Positions 9,314 to 21,156 of a DNA stretch of 64,000 nucleotides are shown one piece after another (within the stretch, counting starts at the first letter, position 1; each line of letters begins with the position of its first letter). The notes below the pieces were generated by a model. It had not been told where the DNA came from, did not search any database, and saw nothing but the letters and a program-made list of their open reading frames with translations. The position numbers and the translations under genes are program-made. The stretch is from Limonium bicolor (taxonomy: Eukaryota; Streptophyta; Magnoliopsida; Caryophyllales; Plumbaginaceae), in the NCBI GenBank assembly GCA_023374045.1, contig CM041780.1, positions 33,474,337 to 33,538,336 on the forward strand. Reading direction: 5' to 3'.

Positions 9314-12300
9314 TCAGTCAGTCACAGGCCACCCAACACTTAGTCGATTTTCTCCTTGTTTTTCGCCAACAGCCATCCGATTTTTGCCCTAACTTTAGAT
9401 GCGGATAACTCACTCATCTCTCAGTATTTTTCAATGTCGTCTTCTTCATTCTCTTCTCCAAAACGTCCTCTTTCCAACCATTACTCACACATACCCTAAT
9501 TCATTATACATCAACCGCAAATTCGATCTAAAGTTGCCTACTTGCGAACCCTGTACCCAGTTTTCCAGTTTCTCACCGAATTCAGGTAACTTTCGTTCGA
9601 TCATAACTTCTTCGTCCCTCAACCAAAATTTGATTTCTTTAGCTTGTTTTGAAGATCTCTAATCCCTCTACAATTTTCATGTTTATGTTCAAGTCTGATT
9701 CGTAACCGTTTGGATGATATAGTTGCCTAAAGTTTCCGATTCAAAATCACAAGAAATCATAGAAAACTGCAAGGTATAAACTCGTAACTTTCGACTTTAA
9801 TTTCTTCTTGTGTGTTGCGAGTTAGAGTTAGTTCTTGTTATCAATATGTAGAGGTAAGTTTACTCTTTCGATTAAGCCCTTACACATAGTCTAACTCGAT
9901 CTGTACTGCAAGTTATAGATCCTCAAAGTCGGCCTCGTGAACTGCTCGAAAGTTCGAACCTTTCCAGAATTCCGAATTTGAATTCCTCCGTTTTTGCAAC
10001 TCCGGTGAGTTTCCGATCAAATTGCTCCGTTATTGTCATTCGTAATCACATTACCGGTCTAACCCATGTCTCAATTTCATCAATTACGTGTTAGATTAGG
10101 AGAATTGGTCAAATCAAGCTTCGAACTGAATTAGGAACCCTAACTTCGAACCCGGATTCGATTTTGCGGAATACCGCATCATAAGTGGTGAAATCAGTGT
10201 CATTAGAACCTTAATTTAATTTTGAAATGAATGGAGGAAGAATCACTCAATTTGGTTTTGTAGATTGTGAGAAATTGGTGAATTAGTACTCGAATCGGGA
10301 TTGGGAATCGCTGAAGAACTCGGCTTTCAGCAGCCGTCCGATTCAGTTATAAGAAACGGACGGCTGAGATTAGATCGTTTCAAATTAAAAGTATAAGTTT
10401 TTATTATAATTTCAGAATAAACCCTAACTTGTTGAATGTGTTTAAATGCCTTCCCGAATGTATTTTGTCATGAAATTTTAACCGTAGATTCCTTATAAAA
10501 TCTAGTTTATTTTGATGTAAATTAATATGGTTTTGGAGTTTTTAAACGTAAGTTATGATTTTTGCAAGTTACGGGTTTTTTGGAATTATTAGGCTAATTT
10601 AAAAAGATATTTTTATGAAATAAAAATTTTATAATATGTCTAAAATGTTATAGTTACTGTATATTAAATTTGGGAATTTTTGGGCAATGGTAAATGGGTT
10701 TAAAAATGTGTTTGTGAGTTTTTCATAAGAATAACTTATAATATATGGTTTTTAATGTAACCAAAAATTAAAGTATGGTTTGTTAATAAACTTCTTAAGC
10801 TGGGAAAAATAATGGAAATTAAATTAGCATTTTATAACAGTAAGTTTATAAATGTTGGGTATTATCTTTTAAGAGAGGTGAAATTATTTACATATATGTA
10901 TATATATACTTATTTAAGTAGAAACTTATATTAAATCAAGGAATTAAACTAGTCTACATTTTAATTTATTATATAATGTGGAAGTTAATATACTTAATTG
11001 AAGCTTGGGGAAATACTTTATTTTATAAACCATATACCAGATGTTAATATGTGTAAAAGTTAATAAAAATAATTAAATACAATAAAACTACATAAATAAT
11101 GTTTTGAACAAATCCTAGTATATATAAATATATACACATTAAACATAAATAAAAGGAAATTAAATACCTTATAGGAAATATAATACGAATGAATTAATAA
11201 GTTAAACTAAACCTCTACATAATACTAATAGAAGAATATTATATGAGGTGGTATTAAATTATAGTTATGTATTAGGCTTAAAGAGTTACCTTTGAATTTC
11301 CAAGGTTTATATATAAACCATTGTAAAATACATGTATAGTATTATTTGTCAATGACCAGAATGTAAATCTAAAATTGGGATTAAGTAATTAATAAGTTAA
11401 AACTTAGGAAAAATTGTGATTAGATTTCATAAAATGTTACACAAATAGATCTTATTCTATAATTAATGATAAACAAATGTAATGTGTTTACATCTAAATG
11501 TTCTTAATAAAAAACAACAATTAAATAAATAAAATACTTTTACATCTAAATGTGAGGTAGGTTAGTAAGTCTAGATTTAATCATTTCTTAACATTTATGG
11601 TATTGAAATATAACTTAATGTTTTAAGATAAAATCATTAAAAGGATTATGATGTTAAACTATATTAAACTATGATTTGGAAATTTATCTAAATAATAATC
11701 CTTAAGTTTCTTGGCATTAGATAAGCCATATGAAATACATTTATTACCAATACTTAGGATGTGAGTTTACAATTAAGTGAGGTATTTAGTAGTTAGAATT
11801 TATAGAAGGTTTATAAATAGGAATTAGATACTTAAAACCTTAAAACCTTTAGTTAGATGAAACTAGGTTATATAAGAGATCATATTGATCTACTTTACAA
11901 CATTGAAAATATTAATATATCATTTTAATATAACGTATGGGGATTTTTTTAGAATATATTATCTTATTACATAATTAACAATTTCACTTAAGAATCAGGG
12001 TTTAACTCTTAGATAAATTTTACCTTATGTTGATATGTAATGCTTATCCTAAAACATAATAAAGGGAATTAATTTATTATGTTATTCCTTTGAGACCTTA
12101 GGTTTTGTAAATAATTTAAAACGTATTTAAGACTTAAGTTTATTGTGGTTTAGTATAAAAGAGTTATACATAGTCTATGGAGGGAATGTGTGTAAAAATA
12201 AAACGTTTAGGAAATTAAATGTAAGCAAGGATACATAAAAGGTTATCTTAAAACACCTTATTATATAGTTAATGATAAAGTAAATAATGTATCTCGTGAA

Positions 12301-13432
12301 TACTAAATGTAGGAGTTCGATAAGTCTAAGTTAATAATAATATAGTTATTTCAATATGAGAGGTAATTCAACATCTTATGATAGGATTATTAGACGGTTA
12401 TAATAGGAAGTCATTCTGAACTAAGGATATGATAATTGAGTTTAGTGGCTCAATTAAGTTATAATAAAATGTATCTACAACATTATGATTCCAATATGCA
12501 AGAAGTAGATCTTAATTAAGTTAAGGGAAAGACTTAATCATAATGGGTTATCTAGTAGATATTGTTTAAATACATAATCTTTACATTGTGAGATAATAGT
12601 ATAGTATTCTGAGATGAATCCATCATAGGTCATAATATAATGTTTATTCTAAACCAAGAATAAAGGTATTGAGCTTAGGATTATTATTGAAATTCTTAGA
12701 TGTAATTATATAATATAAACACATTCATGATATAAAGGTTTCAGAAGTCTTGAATGTGGGGATTGTGGTTAAATATGAATTAAGTGGATAGGAGTGGACA
12801 GTTAGCGGGTGTTAATAAAATACATTCCTTGATCCTACAACCTTGGGCTATACAACCTTCTAAAATAAGTCAAAGGTTATACATAACATTTAAGCGAGGG
12901 CTTATAAGATAATTGAGATTTGGAAATAAGAGAGAGGGGTTTATTTAAGTTTAACTTAGGGTACAGGTTATTGATAGTAAATTATCTTCAATGTTCCTCC
13001 GAGAATTGTTGAATGTTTGCACGAGTTTACTAGAACTGCTATGGCGTTGACCAGGTACGATTTCTCGTACTCCGATACCTTTGCTGATTGGCTTATGAGA
13101 TGATTTCGAAAAACGCTAACTGAGCTTGAATGGATTTCAAAAAGAAATGGTTGTGTGACTAACTCAGCTTGTGTGGCTAACTGATCCTTGAATGTGAAAC
13201 TCACTTGGGTATTGGTTCCTTCTATTCGGTTGTTCCATTAGACATTGACTGCTTAGGGTTTACGCTTCTGCACTCTGTAGGACTGAGTGTTTTGGTGTTG
13301 CTCTGGGTAGTTAGTGATCTAGTGGGAATTTGGAAAAGGTCAATTTAGGTAAATTCTTCTTTTGACTCTAGATATCGTTTCATCCATGAGCTGGTTCTTG
13401 AGGTTTCGACGTGCGCGCGTCTTCAATGGTAA

Positions 13433-13656
13433 CAGTGAGGGGCTGTATATCCCCTGTCCCAAAAGCGACGTAGTTGACAGTGAGGAGCTGTATATCCCCT
13501 GTCCCAAAAGGGACGTAGTAGACAGAGAGGGGTTGTATATCCCCTATCCTTGGTGGACGTAGTTAACAGAGAGGGGCTGTATATCCCCTGTCCTTAGTGG
13601 ACATAGTAAACAGTGGGGGGCTGTATATCCCCTGTCCTAAAAGGACGTACTTGGCG
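13433..13656. repeat. 45-bp hairpin minisatellite, five units (A 5' LTR)
   Basis: Five head-to-tail units of about 45 bp each contain two small inverted repeats: AGGGG-CTGTATAT-CCCCT and GTCCC-AAAA-GGGAC (or GTCCT...AGGAC). Because the unit is a multiple of three, one frame reads a 15-residue repeat (EGLYIPCPKRDVVD-like). The equivalent array in the 3' LTR is at 46745-46968. Confidence 0.85.
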
Positions 13657-14111
13657 GTGGGGGCCATCTCTCCCAGTTGAATTTATTCCACTCTTGAGTA
13701 TATTTGTCTATGGGGTTCAGTTTTCTGAAATGGTGGGGACATAAACTGTCTACCACGGGTTATGGGTATTCATATCATTCCTAGTCCTTTGTGACTACCT
13801 GAGTCTTTCTACTCCTAACTGGAATTGGTTCTAACTTGAGCATTGGATGCTTACAAACTATATGGTGTGACTTCTTAAGTGGTTGACTTTGTTTTTAAGT
13901 TCTTGTCTCTATCCTTACCTTGTTCTCTTTTATCTATGGTTGATTGTTTTGAAGTGCCTCCTTTCCCTGTTTTACTTTCTAGAGTTTGATTTCAAGTTAC
14001 TGTTTATTTTGAAGAGTTATGTTTTAAACTTTTGCTTTGGAGAATTGTACCAGTTCCATTCCAGAGAACTGACTCACACCTCTCGGGGTGGGCTGCTTGG
14101 TTTCATCTTGC

Positions 14112-14131
14112 AGGTACAAATTGATTTACAG
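14112..14131 (+). other. Acceptor-like sites in A 5' LTR
   Basis: TCATCTTGCAG/GT and TTGATTTACAG/GT stand 226-245 nt before the LTR end. The same pair is at 47426-47427 and 47444-47445. They fit plant 3' splice consensus, but use is unproven. Confidence 0.35.
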
Positions 14132-14362
14132 GTGGCCACGAAGAGCATGAGTGATTGGGATGGGATTAGGTTTATGGAGAGTGAATGTATCTTATTATTG
14201 TTATGTTTATGTTAAGTTTTCTCGAAGTTCAGACCGTAGCTTAGTTAATTGTAATGGTTGTAGTTGGTGAGGTTGGTACCGGGTGTTTGGAGCCCGATGG
14301 TCTGTAGCACCTTTAGTTTATTTTCTGCTGTTGTTTTATTATTATAGGGGTGTTACAGAAAG

Positions 14363-14374
14363 TGGTATCAGAGC
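14363..14374 (+). other. Primer binding site of A (tRNA-iMet)
   Basis: TGGTATCAGAGC is complementary to the 3' end of plant initiator tRNA-Met and lies 5 nt after the LTR end. Confidence 0.95.
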
Positions 14375-14389
14375 GTAGTTACGCTCTGA
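14368..14389. repeat. Hairpin overlapping the A PBS
   Basis: Arms TCAGAGCGTA and TACGCTCTGA face each other across a GT (9 bp with a 4-nt loop in practice). The left arm uses the last seven PBS bases. Confidence 0.85.
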
Positions 14390-14656
14390 ACCCGAGAAAA
14401 CAAGCCGAGTGAAATACTTAGAATATAGGTGCACTTAAAACTGGGGAGTTGGGGTAGAATTAGGAAGTGATGACTCCAGTAAGGCACGACTCCTAACCCT
14501 TCTTAGATTAGTGAATGATTTCTTTATACACTTTTCTTTTTAAGAATGTCTGTAGAGAGTGGTGTGCTGTTGTTCTGTTCGAACATTAAACTACAATAGA
14601 AATATAGGTTGGAATATCATCTATTGAGTATGTTAAGATTTTGGTTGGGATAAATC

Positions 14657-14661
14657 ATGTA
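14657..14661. repeat. Target site duplication of B, left
   Basis: ATGTA precedes the first TG of element B. The identical copy is at 40085-40089. Confidence 0.92.
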
Positions 14662-14935
14662 TGAAACACCCCTAATAATTAAAACACATTAAATTGAGAG
14701 CATGTGAGGTATGTTAATAATCCAGTCACATTACCGCTATGATACTAGGGGGTTATACATATATTGTGAAAAAAAAGAGACACATATGATACTAATAAGT
14801 AGCGTGGCGAACATGTAATTCATGGAACACATAATGACGCCAACATGTGAGCAAAGGTACTATAACCGTTCAGGGTAATGTTGAGCCAATTGGGCATGGC
14901 ATTGACAAACATTATGCTTTAAGATGATAAGCTAA

Positions 14936-14985
14936 GTTACACAACAGATAAAACCAACAGGATATATAATAATATGTTGTGTAAC
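14936..14985. repeat. 11-bp inverted repeat in B LTR
   Basis: GTTACACAACA and TGTTGTGTAAC are perfect reverse complements separated by 28 nt. The pair is kept in L2 and L3. Confidence 0.75.
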
Positions 14986-15874
14986 TGTTAAAAAAAAGAA
15001 ACAAAAACAGGTTATATATTAACGTGTCGGTGCTGATAACACACTTGGACAATACCCTCTTTCAGATTTCCTTTTATTAGTGCTCACCAATATAGATATT
15101 GGGCAGGACATAGTAAACAATCAAACTGACCCATCACGTAAAATTAAGTGTTCATGAAAAGTAAACCCACCCATGTCTATTGAGTTCGAAAACTCTGCAA
15201 GCCCCATTAACCTCACTTAAATTACCCACTCACACTTAACAGTCTACTTAACTCTGTTCATGTCCCCATGCGATGCGTGTCGCTGATGGTTCCAACCGAT
15301 GCCTCTGGTTTTTTTTATGTTCTCATCGATGTGCCCGATTGAGAAAACCCACCCAGCTTGTACCTCTCTCGTTGTCTCACGCCATGTGCAAACTCAGAAA
15401 AAGAGAGCCAGTCAACTGTTTCATTTCCCATGCATGCAAGACCAGTCTTGCTCCCAATGTGCTCCTTGAAATTTCATGTCGATTCCCGGTGGAAGTTACC
15501 TCTAACCTTCCCACGCATCTCATGACTGCTGCAACGGTAAGCTCCTCCTTCCCTTCTGATGGCTCCCGACGCTGTTGCTTGGGAAATCAGCCTTTCTGTC
15601 GATTTATGCTTCGTTCACATCTCCCCCATCAAACTCAAGTTTTGTTAACACCTTACTTGGCCTCTCTGTTGTACATCGACCCCTTATGCATGCATCTGAG
15701 CTTAGCCCTGTTCTTTCTCCTCGTGCATGCCGGAGGTGACCGTTTCAACCTCTGTCTGAAGTTAAGTGACAAATGCCCAGAAACTCTACTTGGGCGCAAG
15801 GTAACTCCCCGACTTCGCAACATTTCCTCATCAATTTCTCCTTGTTCTTCCTGATTAAAGATGCGCCCTTAATG

Positions 15875-15882
15875 TACATAAA
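15875..15882 (+). promoter_or_regulatory. Degenerate TATA motif in L1
   Basis: TACATAAA stands where L2 and L3 have TATATAAA, 1.2 kb into the LTR. Confidence 0.4.
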
Positions 15883-18800
15883 CCTCTGTGTTCTGTCCGA
15901 AAGTCGTTTCTAATCTCCCCTGGTTGTTCAACTTTCACATGCATGAGACCTTCTTGGAGACCTCCGCAAGGTTGCGCCAAAGAGATACCCAGAAACTCAT
16001 CTCCTAAACTGTCCCAAAATCGAATGCAAGGTGAGGCCACAAACAGTTTAGATCCTCGCCTTATTCTCTCTGTTTTAGTGCCGTGGAAGTTGTTTGCTTA
16101 CTCACCCTTTTCTCTTCCTTTGCACTACGTGAAAATGGCATGCAAGTACTCCAGCAACCCTCCGAGTTTTCGAGCAACGACCTACCTTGTAGTCTTTGGA
16201 AAACAACCCAAGGTAACTCCTCTAGACATTCGTGTATGCCTAGTAAAATGAACCATCTTCTCCGTAACTATAAACAACTAACCAGGGAAAATTCCTTCTG
16301 TCAAATGTCCGGTTATGGAGGACCCTGTTTTGGAGGGAAATCACCAGTTAAGGCTCAAAAGTAATTCAAGGAGTAATTCCCTCCTAAGAAGGGTAAGACC
16401 CACAGAGAAACCTGGTGAATTAACCTAATTTATTCATTTCAAATATACAACGAAATTGATCTCAGTGGCAGTGTTGTGTAGGGCCGAAAACTGCTGAAGG
16501 AAGGCTAAGGAATTACCGGAGAAACAAACTTCAAAACCCCAAGGTTGTAACCCTCATCCTTACCTAAAAACCATGCTTGATATTGTGTAAACATTCTGTT
16601 CGAGGTAATGTTGACAAATCTGAAAAAAATATATGCTGGAGTAGTCTGTGAGCTATAAGGGTAACGTGATGGCTAAATGGTGGTCTAACCACCAGGGTTT
16701 TAATAAGGTTAAAACGTGCTTAAGGGTTACCGAAAAGAATAGGAAAAATCTATTGGTATTAAGACAGTAATTTCCAAAAAACCAAACTGGTTATGTGTTG
16801 GTTGGGGTGAATTAGCAGACCTGATATACTAGGAGCTAGTTATTGAGTTATAAGCTTTGCTTCTGTAGTCAGGTCCTGTAAACAAAAATGATAGGAGGGA
16901 TGTGAGTGTTGTATTGGGTTTGAAATAAACTTAAAACCTTACTGATGCATTTAACTGAAAGCTGGTAAAACTCTGCTTGAAAACCATCTTGTTAATACTG
17001 ATAACGATGTCCTGGAAAAAAAAGGGGCAACCTGTTGGGAGGCTAATACTTTGGCTAAAATGGTAGTCTAAACACCTAGCTTCAAGTGTTAAACTGGGCT
17101 TGAGAATTACCGAGAGCAAGGGTGGAGGTCTGTTGGTAGTGAGCTGGGAATTCTTCAGATGAACCTGATTTTATGTTAGTTTAATGAACTAGCAAAGATA
17201 ATGTTTAAAAGCTAATTACTGAGTTGTAACCTTGTCCTGATTGTCGGGGAACTTTGCTATTGTTCTGGGAAGTAGTTGACTGAGGTGATATGGTAGTGGT
17301 GCTGGCTTGAATAATGTCTTAAAGCTGTACTAAGACAATTACACACTGCTATTCGAAATATGTTGCTGGAAAGGACTAATGAAAGATCTGTTAGTAAGCT
17401 GATTCAGTAACAGCAAAGGAGCCGGGGTAGTTGGGTTGGAATCCGGCGCTGCCTAGTGTTGAGTAGGAATGAAAAATGCTCTAGGATATTAGCTAGCAAG
17501 TTCCTGATGCCGTGGATAAATAATGTACCTATTATTCCAGATCTAAACAACCCGTGGACTGATTAAAAAAAAAACCTATATGAAGCGATTAATGAAAACA
17601 GTGCAGGAATGCGTTAGACTCTGCAATTCCTCTTCTTGGTAAAACCCGATGCAAAAACATACTGAGGTTTGTGGTAGCTGAATGGTAGACTTAGAAAATT
17701 ACTAACGTGTTAGACTAAGGGTAGACAAGTTGGGAACGCCCAGAGAACACACATTAACATATTAAGAGAGAGCAGTAGAAACTAGAAAGCAGAAACAAAA
17801 CCTAATCTCAGTTGTACAGTTCGGTTTCAGGTTATTGGAAATCCAGCAGCATTAACGATGTGGTTTTAGGTCTGCTTTGAGTTAAATTCCTGATTAAACA
17901 CTTAACTACATGTGCAGACAATGAGGTTGAAGTTTGGAGTTAGATTAATGTATAACGGGGGAAAAGAAGAGAGGATACTCAGTTAAGGGTTGCAGTTTTC
18001 CCTACGGTGTATGTTTCAGAATACAAAAGTTCAGAAACGTTATAGGTGTTGAGTAGACTTGATTTTGGGATTAAAACCTTACTGGGACACCTCACTAAGT
18101 GGGTAAATATCGTGGGGAATGATAGAAGATAGTCTAGTTAACTAAAGAGGGAGGAAAGCGGAAGTACACTTATGGGCGTTTTAGATTTTTTGTTTTAGGA
18201 AAAAATTGGTTACTACTGCATAACCTATTTTTAGAGAATGTATGAGGGTGATATTAACTAGGTGATTATTCTAAAACATGGCTAACATACTCAGGTAGAG
18301 AAGGATTCACTTGGGGAAATTAAACACCAGTTTTAATAACTTAAACATGGAGTGAATAAAGACATAGGCAGGTTGTACTTTCAGCTGCTCTAGTTCTTTT
18401 CCTGGTTCTGTCTAGGTGAGCCCCAAGGTGGTTGGTAGTGCTGTATTAAGTTGGTTACAAAATTTAAAACTTGGCCAAGATGCCTAGCTAAGAGGGGCAC
18501 ATGTTAGGAAGATTAAAATTTATCTCCGGTGAACTAAGAATGAGAGGCGGTCAGGTTAATGTGTAGGAGTGTTGTTCTGGTTAGTGAGCTAAAAATCTTG
18601 ACATAATGGAAACCTAGATTGTAGGTTAAAGCTGCCACAGTGAAGGGCTTGAATGTTGCTCTAGACGTCGCCCGAGGGAGGACTTATTTATATAATATAA
18701 AGGTATACTAAGGTAGAAGGGAGAAGGACTATAATATAGTAAGATTAACTATTGGTAAAGGTTAGGAACTCCCATTAAGGTTTGGACTGTGGAACGGGAT

Positions 18801-19439
18801 GTAAAAGTTAGAACAGCTAAGCGGCAGTTTTCGAACAAGGAGAGTCGAGGGAGGATATAGGACTTGGGGATATGAGAGTCTAAGATTATAACAAGGAAAG
18901 TATAGCCAGATCATTCAAACAAGATGAACAAACAAAATAGAAACTAAATCAACATGGTACTACTGGGCCTAAAGCGGCTAGTCCGAATCAAAATAATGTG
19001 GTAGGGCTAGCAATGTCTGCTATAACATTTACACCTAACTCAACAGTCATAGTTAGAGCTATGAACCATAGTGTATGATCAAACGATCTAACCCGCTCGA
19101 ATCATTAACAAGAGTGAGTCTCACGAGCAGCGGGGAACCCTTGTGCATATATTTGTGGCAACTAATATAAGGTATGGACATGTGTGGTTCGTATGTTGCC
19201 GTGTTACACGGCTTGTGTGTTGTGTGCTTTGTTTGACAATGACTATAAGACTATAGCATGAAATTGGATTGCTTCTTGTGGCTTGCTTATATGCTTGTTA
19301 TATATCTTGTGGCATATTACTTGCGCGCACACAATAGGTTAGTCCCTTCCTCGTTTATGGAACTCGAGATGAACCACAACGAACTATGAAAACAAAGAAA
19401 AACTCTATAAGGGGAACTCCTCTCTAAACCATTGAGGAT

Positions 19440-20165
19440 GTACCATGACACCCACTCTGGTGTCTATTCATTAATGACAATGAAGAGCAAATCTCAATTG
19501 GTGGGACACGACGAACCACGTGGACAAACAAAAGAACTATACAAAGAGAAAACTCCTCTCTAACTATAGAGGACCGCTAATGACACCCACTATGGCGTCG
19601 AGATTATAATGAAACGAAAAGTACCAACTAGGGAAACACGAGAACAACCCGGGAAGACAACAGCTCGGGCCGCGCGGTATGGATGATCGGGAGTTGGCAT
19701 CTGCATCAGATCCTTTGACCGTCTATGGTGGAATATATTTTGGGGATCCCTGGGTGACCCCACTTTCTCAGCACATCCTGGAGTCTAGAGGTGACTCCGC
19801 TTTCTCGACCCTGGGTGTCGGGAATGGGGGAGTGACAAATTGGTGGAGCTTATCCTGGAGTCTAGAGGTGACTCCGCTTTCTCGACCCTGGGTGTCGGGA
19901 ATGGGGGACTAGCTATGGAGGAGACGTCCTCCAACGTGCGGTGACAAAAGAATTCCCAAACAATCCTAAAAGAAACAAGGAACGATTAGCACCTACATAA
20001 TAAAGTCTCGGGATCAAATCTATATCCCCTGACTCGGTGCCAGAGAATAGAGGAAAACATGTGTAATGAGACCAAGCAAATAAGAAAATTCACAAATGTG
20101 ATTCTTTAAGAAACAAGATGAGATTGGCACCTATATGATATGGTCACGGGATCTAAACTATATCC
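19440..20165. repeat. Hairpin-rich part of L1
   Basis: It includes GACACC-CACTCT-GGTGTC (19447-19464), a second GACACC pair whose right arm is mutated here but intact in L2 and L3, and paired GGGATC...TATATCCCC motifs near 20013 and 20149. A 77-bp-period duplication (19776-19832 and 19853-19909) has units containing GGAGTC-TAGAGGT-GACTCC. The equivalents lie at about 29022-29750 (L2) and 38577-39300 (L3). Confidence 0.7.
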
Positions 20166-20532
20166 CCAGACCTGGTGCAAGGAAAGAGAAAGAAAATACA
20201 CATCATGGGAACAAGAGAAAAGAAATGAAAACACACAACGCTTGAACGATCCCATAGTGAGGATCATTGGTAAACATACCTATGCACACGTCTGATGACT
20301 TACATGATTGCTGCTGCTATACTAGCAGCTTGTTGTGCTTGGTTGCGTGTTTGATGGGCTATGATGCCAGCCTGTTATGCTTGGATGTTTGATGATATTG
20401 CTATGCTACCTTAAAGTGTGGTGGATATTATGATGTATTGTGGTGTGCTTTACCGCTTTATTATAGCATGTAAATTGACTTAATAATATTCGACCAAGTA
20501 GTCGTGTGGCCCGGCAACATACGGGCTACACA

Positions 20533-20585
20533 CGTTCATACTCAGCGTAGTTTGCTGAGTCCTTCCCAACCCAAATTTTTACAGG
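20533..20585 (+). other. ACTCAGC hairpin and acceptor-like site, L1
   Basis: ACTCAGC-GTAGTTT-GCTGAGT is followed by a pyrimidine-rich tract and TTTTTACAG/GT. It is repeated in L2 (AG at 30164-30165) and L3 (AG at 39716-39717). Confidence 0.45.
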
Positions 20586-20956
20586 TATTATGCCGGACGA
20601 TAACGGAGCGTAGGCGGGATGACTACCATGGGGGTAGTCCATCAGGGCATAACGTTTGAGGATGTGGCTGTATGTCTAATGTACCCGAGATGAAATTCTC
20701 AGTTTATAATTTGGCAATTTGTTGTAGACACTCGACACTTGGAATTGTATCTATTTTGTACATGAGTTTTTATTGAGGGTTGTTCCAGTCATGCAGACCG
20801 TAACTTAGTATTAGTGATGTGGTCTGTCAACCACGTGGGTGGTTGGCATCTGTAGCACTCGGATGATATCAAGAATCCGCTGCGTAGTTATCAGGTAATA
20901 TGACTAGGAGCTTGGTTTTGTACTATTGGATGTTTATTCGGGGGTGTTACAGAAAG

Positions 20957-20968
20957 TGGTATCAGAGC
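20957..20968 (+). other. Primer binding site, B interior 1
   Basis: TGGTATCAGAGC lies 5 nt after the LTR end. A hairpin at 20962-20983 overlaps it, with arms TCAGAGCG and CGCTCTGA and a different loop base from A and C. Confidence 0.95.
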
Positions 20969-21156
20969 GTAGTTGCGCTCTGATGACTGGAACAGGAAGT
21001 ACCGAGTATAGGAAAGCCTGAATTCGGGGAAACGGGGTTAAGGGTTCGTATGTGAGGCGCGTTAGTTAGGGTTCTTCCTTAATAACTACTGAATACCTAA
21101 ATACACTTACGCCTAACCTCCACACCCCTAATCTTCTTTAAACCTAGAGAAAGAAC

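Larger units (their letters stand above)
8811..14357 (+). mobile_element. Element A 5' LTR (5547 bp)
   Basis: It begins TGAAATATCCC and ends GGGGTGTTACA, giving imperfect terminal inverted repeats of about 13 bp. In order it holds a 28-bp palindrome, a diverged tandem duplication (8831-8976), a G-box CACGTG (9308-9313), a pyrimidine-rich leader-like stretch at 9390-10100 with several donor-like sites (GAGGTAAGT near 9850, CCGGTGAGT near 10003), a very AT-rich body at 10380-12960, a 45-bp hairpin minisatellite (13433-13656), and acceptor-like sites at 14112-14113 and 14130-14131. An 87-codon frame at 9399-9662 also exists in the other LTR but resembles nothing recognised, so it is not called as a gene. 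Confidence 0.92.
14358..14661 (+). mobile_element. Element A interior, left part
   Basis: It starts with the spacer GAAAG, the PBS and the PBS hairpin, followed by about 270 nt of non-coding leader. It is cut at 14661 by insertion of element B and resumes at 40090. It does not show the GCCAGA...TCTGGC leader structure found in B and C. Confidence 0.88.
14662..20951 (+). mobile_element. Element B left LTR (L1, 6290 bp)
   Basis: It begins TGAAACACCCC and ends GGGGGTGTTACA. The first 1.2 kb is followed by a C-rich leader-like stretch (15240-16390) with donor-like sites (AACGGTAAGC, CAAGGTAACT twice, CAAGGTGAGG). A long body follows with a hairpin-rich part (19440-20165), then a CATACTCAGCG hairpin and an ACAG/GT acceptor-like site (AG at 20583-20584). 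A 193-codon frame at 15273-15854 is the longest in the window, but it is frameshifted between the LTR copies and is not called as a gene. L1 carries several private changes, including a damaged TATA motif at 15875-15882. Confidence 0.92.

Noticed and set aside
9399..9662. 87-codon frame present in both A LTRs (also 42717-42980)
   Set aside because: Shared presence follows from LTR identity alone. It lies in the leader-like stretch and resembles no protein family.
13362..13562. Frame encoding a 15-residue repeat (EGLYIPCPK-like)
   Set aside because: It is a by-product of a 45-bp minisatellite whose unit length is a multiple of three; it ends inside the array and has no context of a gene.
13433..13656. 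CRISPR-like direct repeats
   Set aside because: The units are contiguous with no unique spacers, diverge from each other, lie in an LTR, and there are no cas genes. The genome is a plant's.
14363..14389. tRNA gene fragment at the TGGTATCAGAGC sites
   Set aside because: Only 12 bases match the complement of the tRNA 3' end, always 5 nt after an LTR end. This is a primer binding site, not a tRNA gene.
15273..15854. 193-codon reading frame, the longest in the window
   Set aside because: It lies wholly in the B left LTR. In the other two LTRs single-base indels shift or break it, and no domain is recognised.
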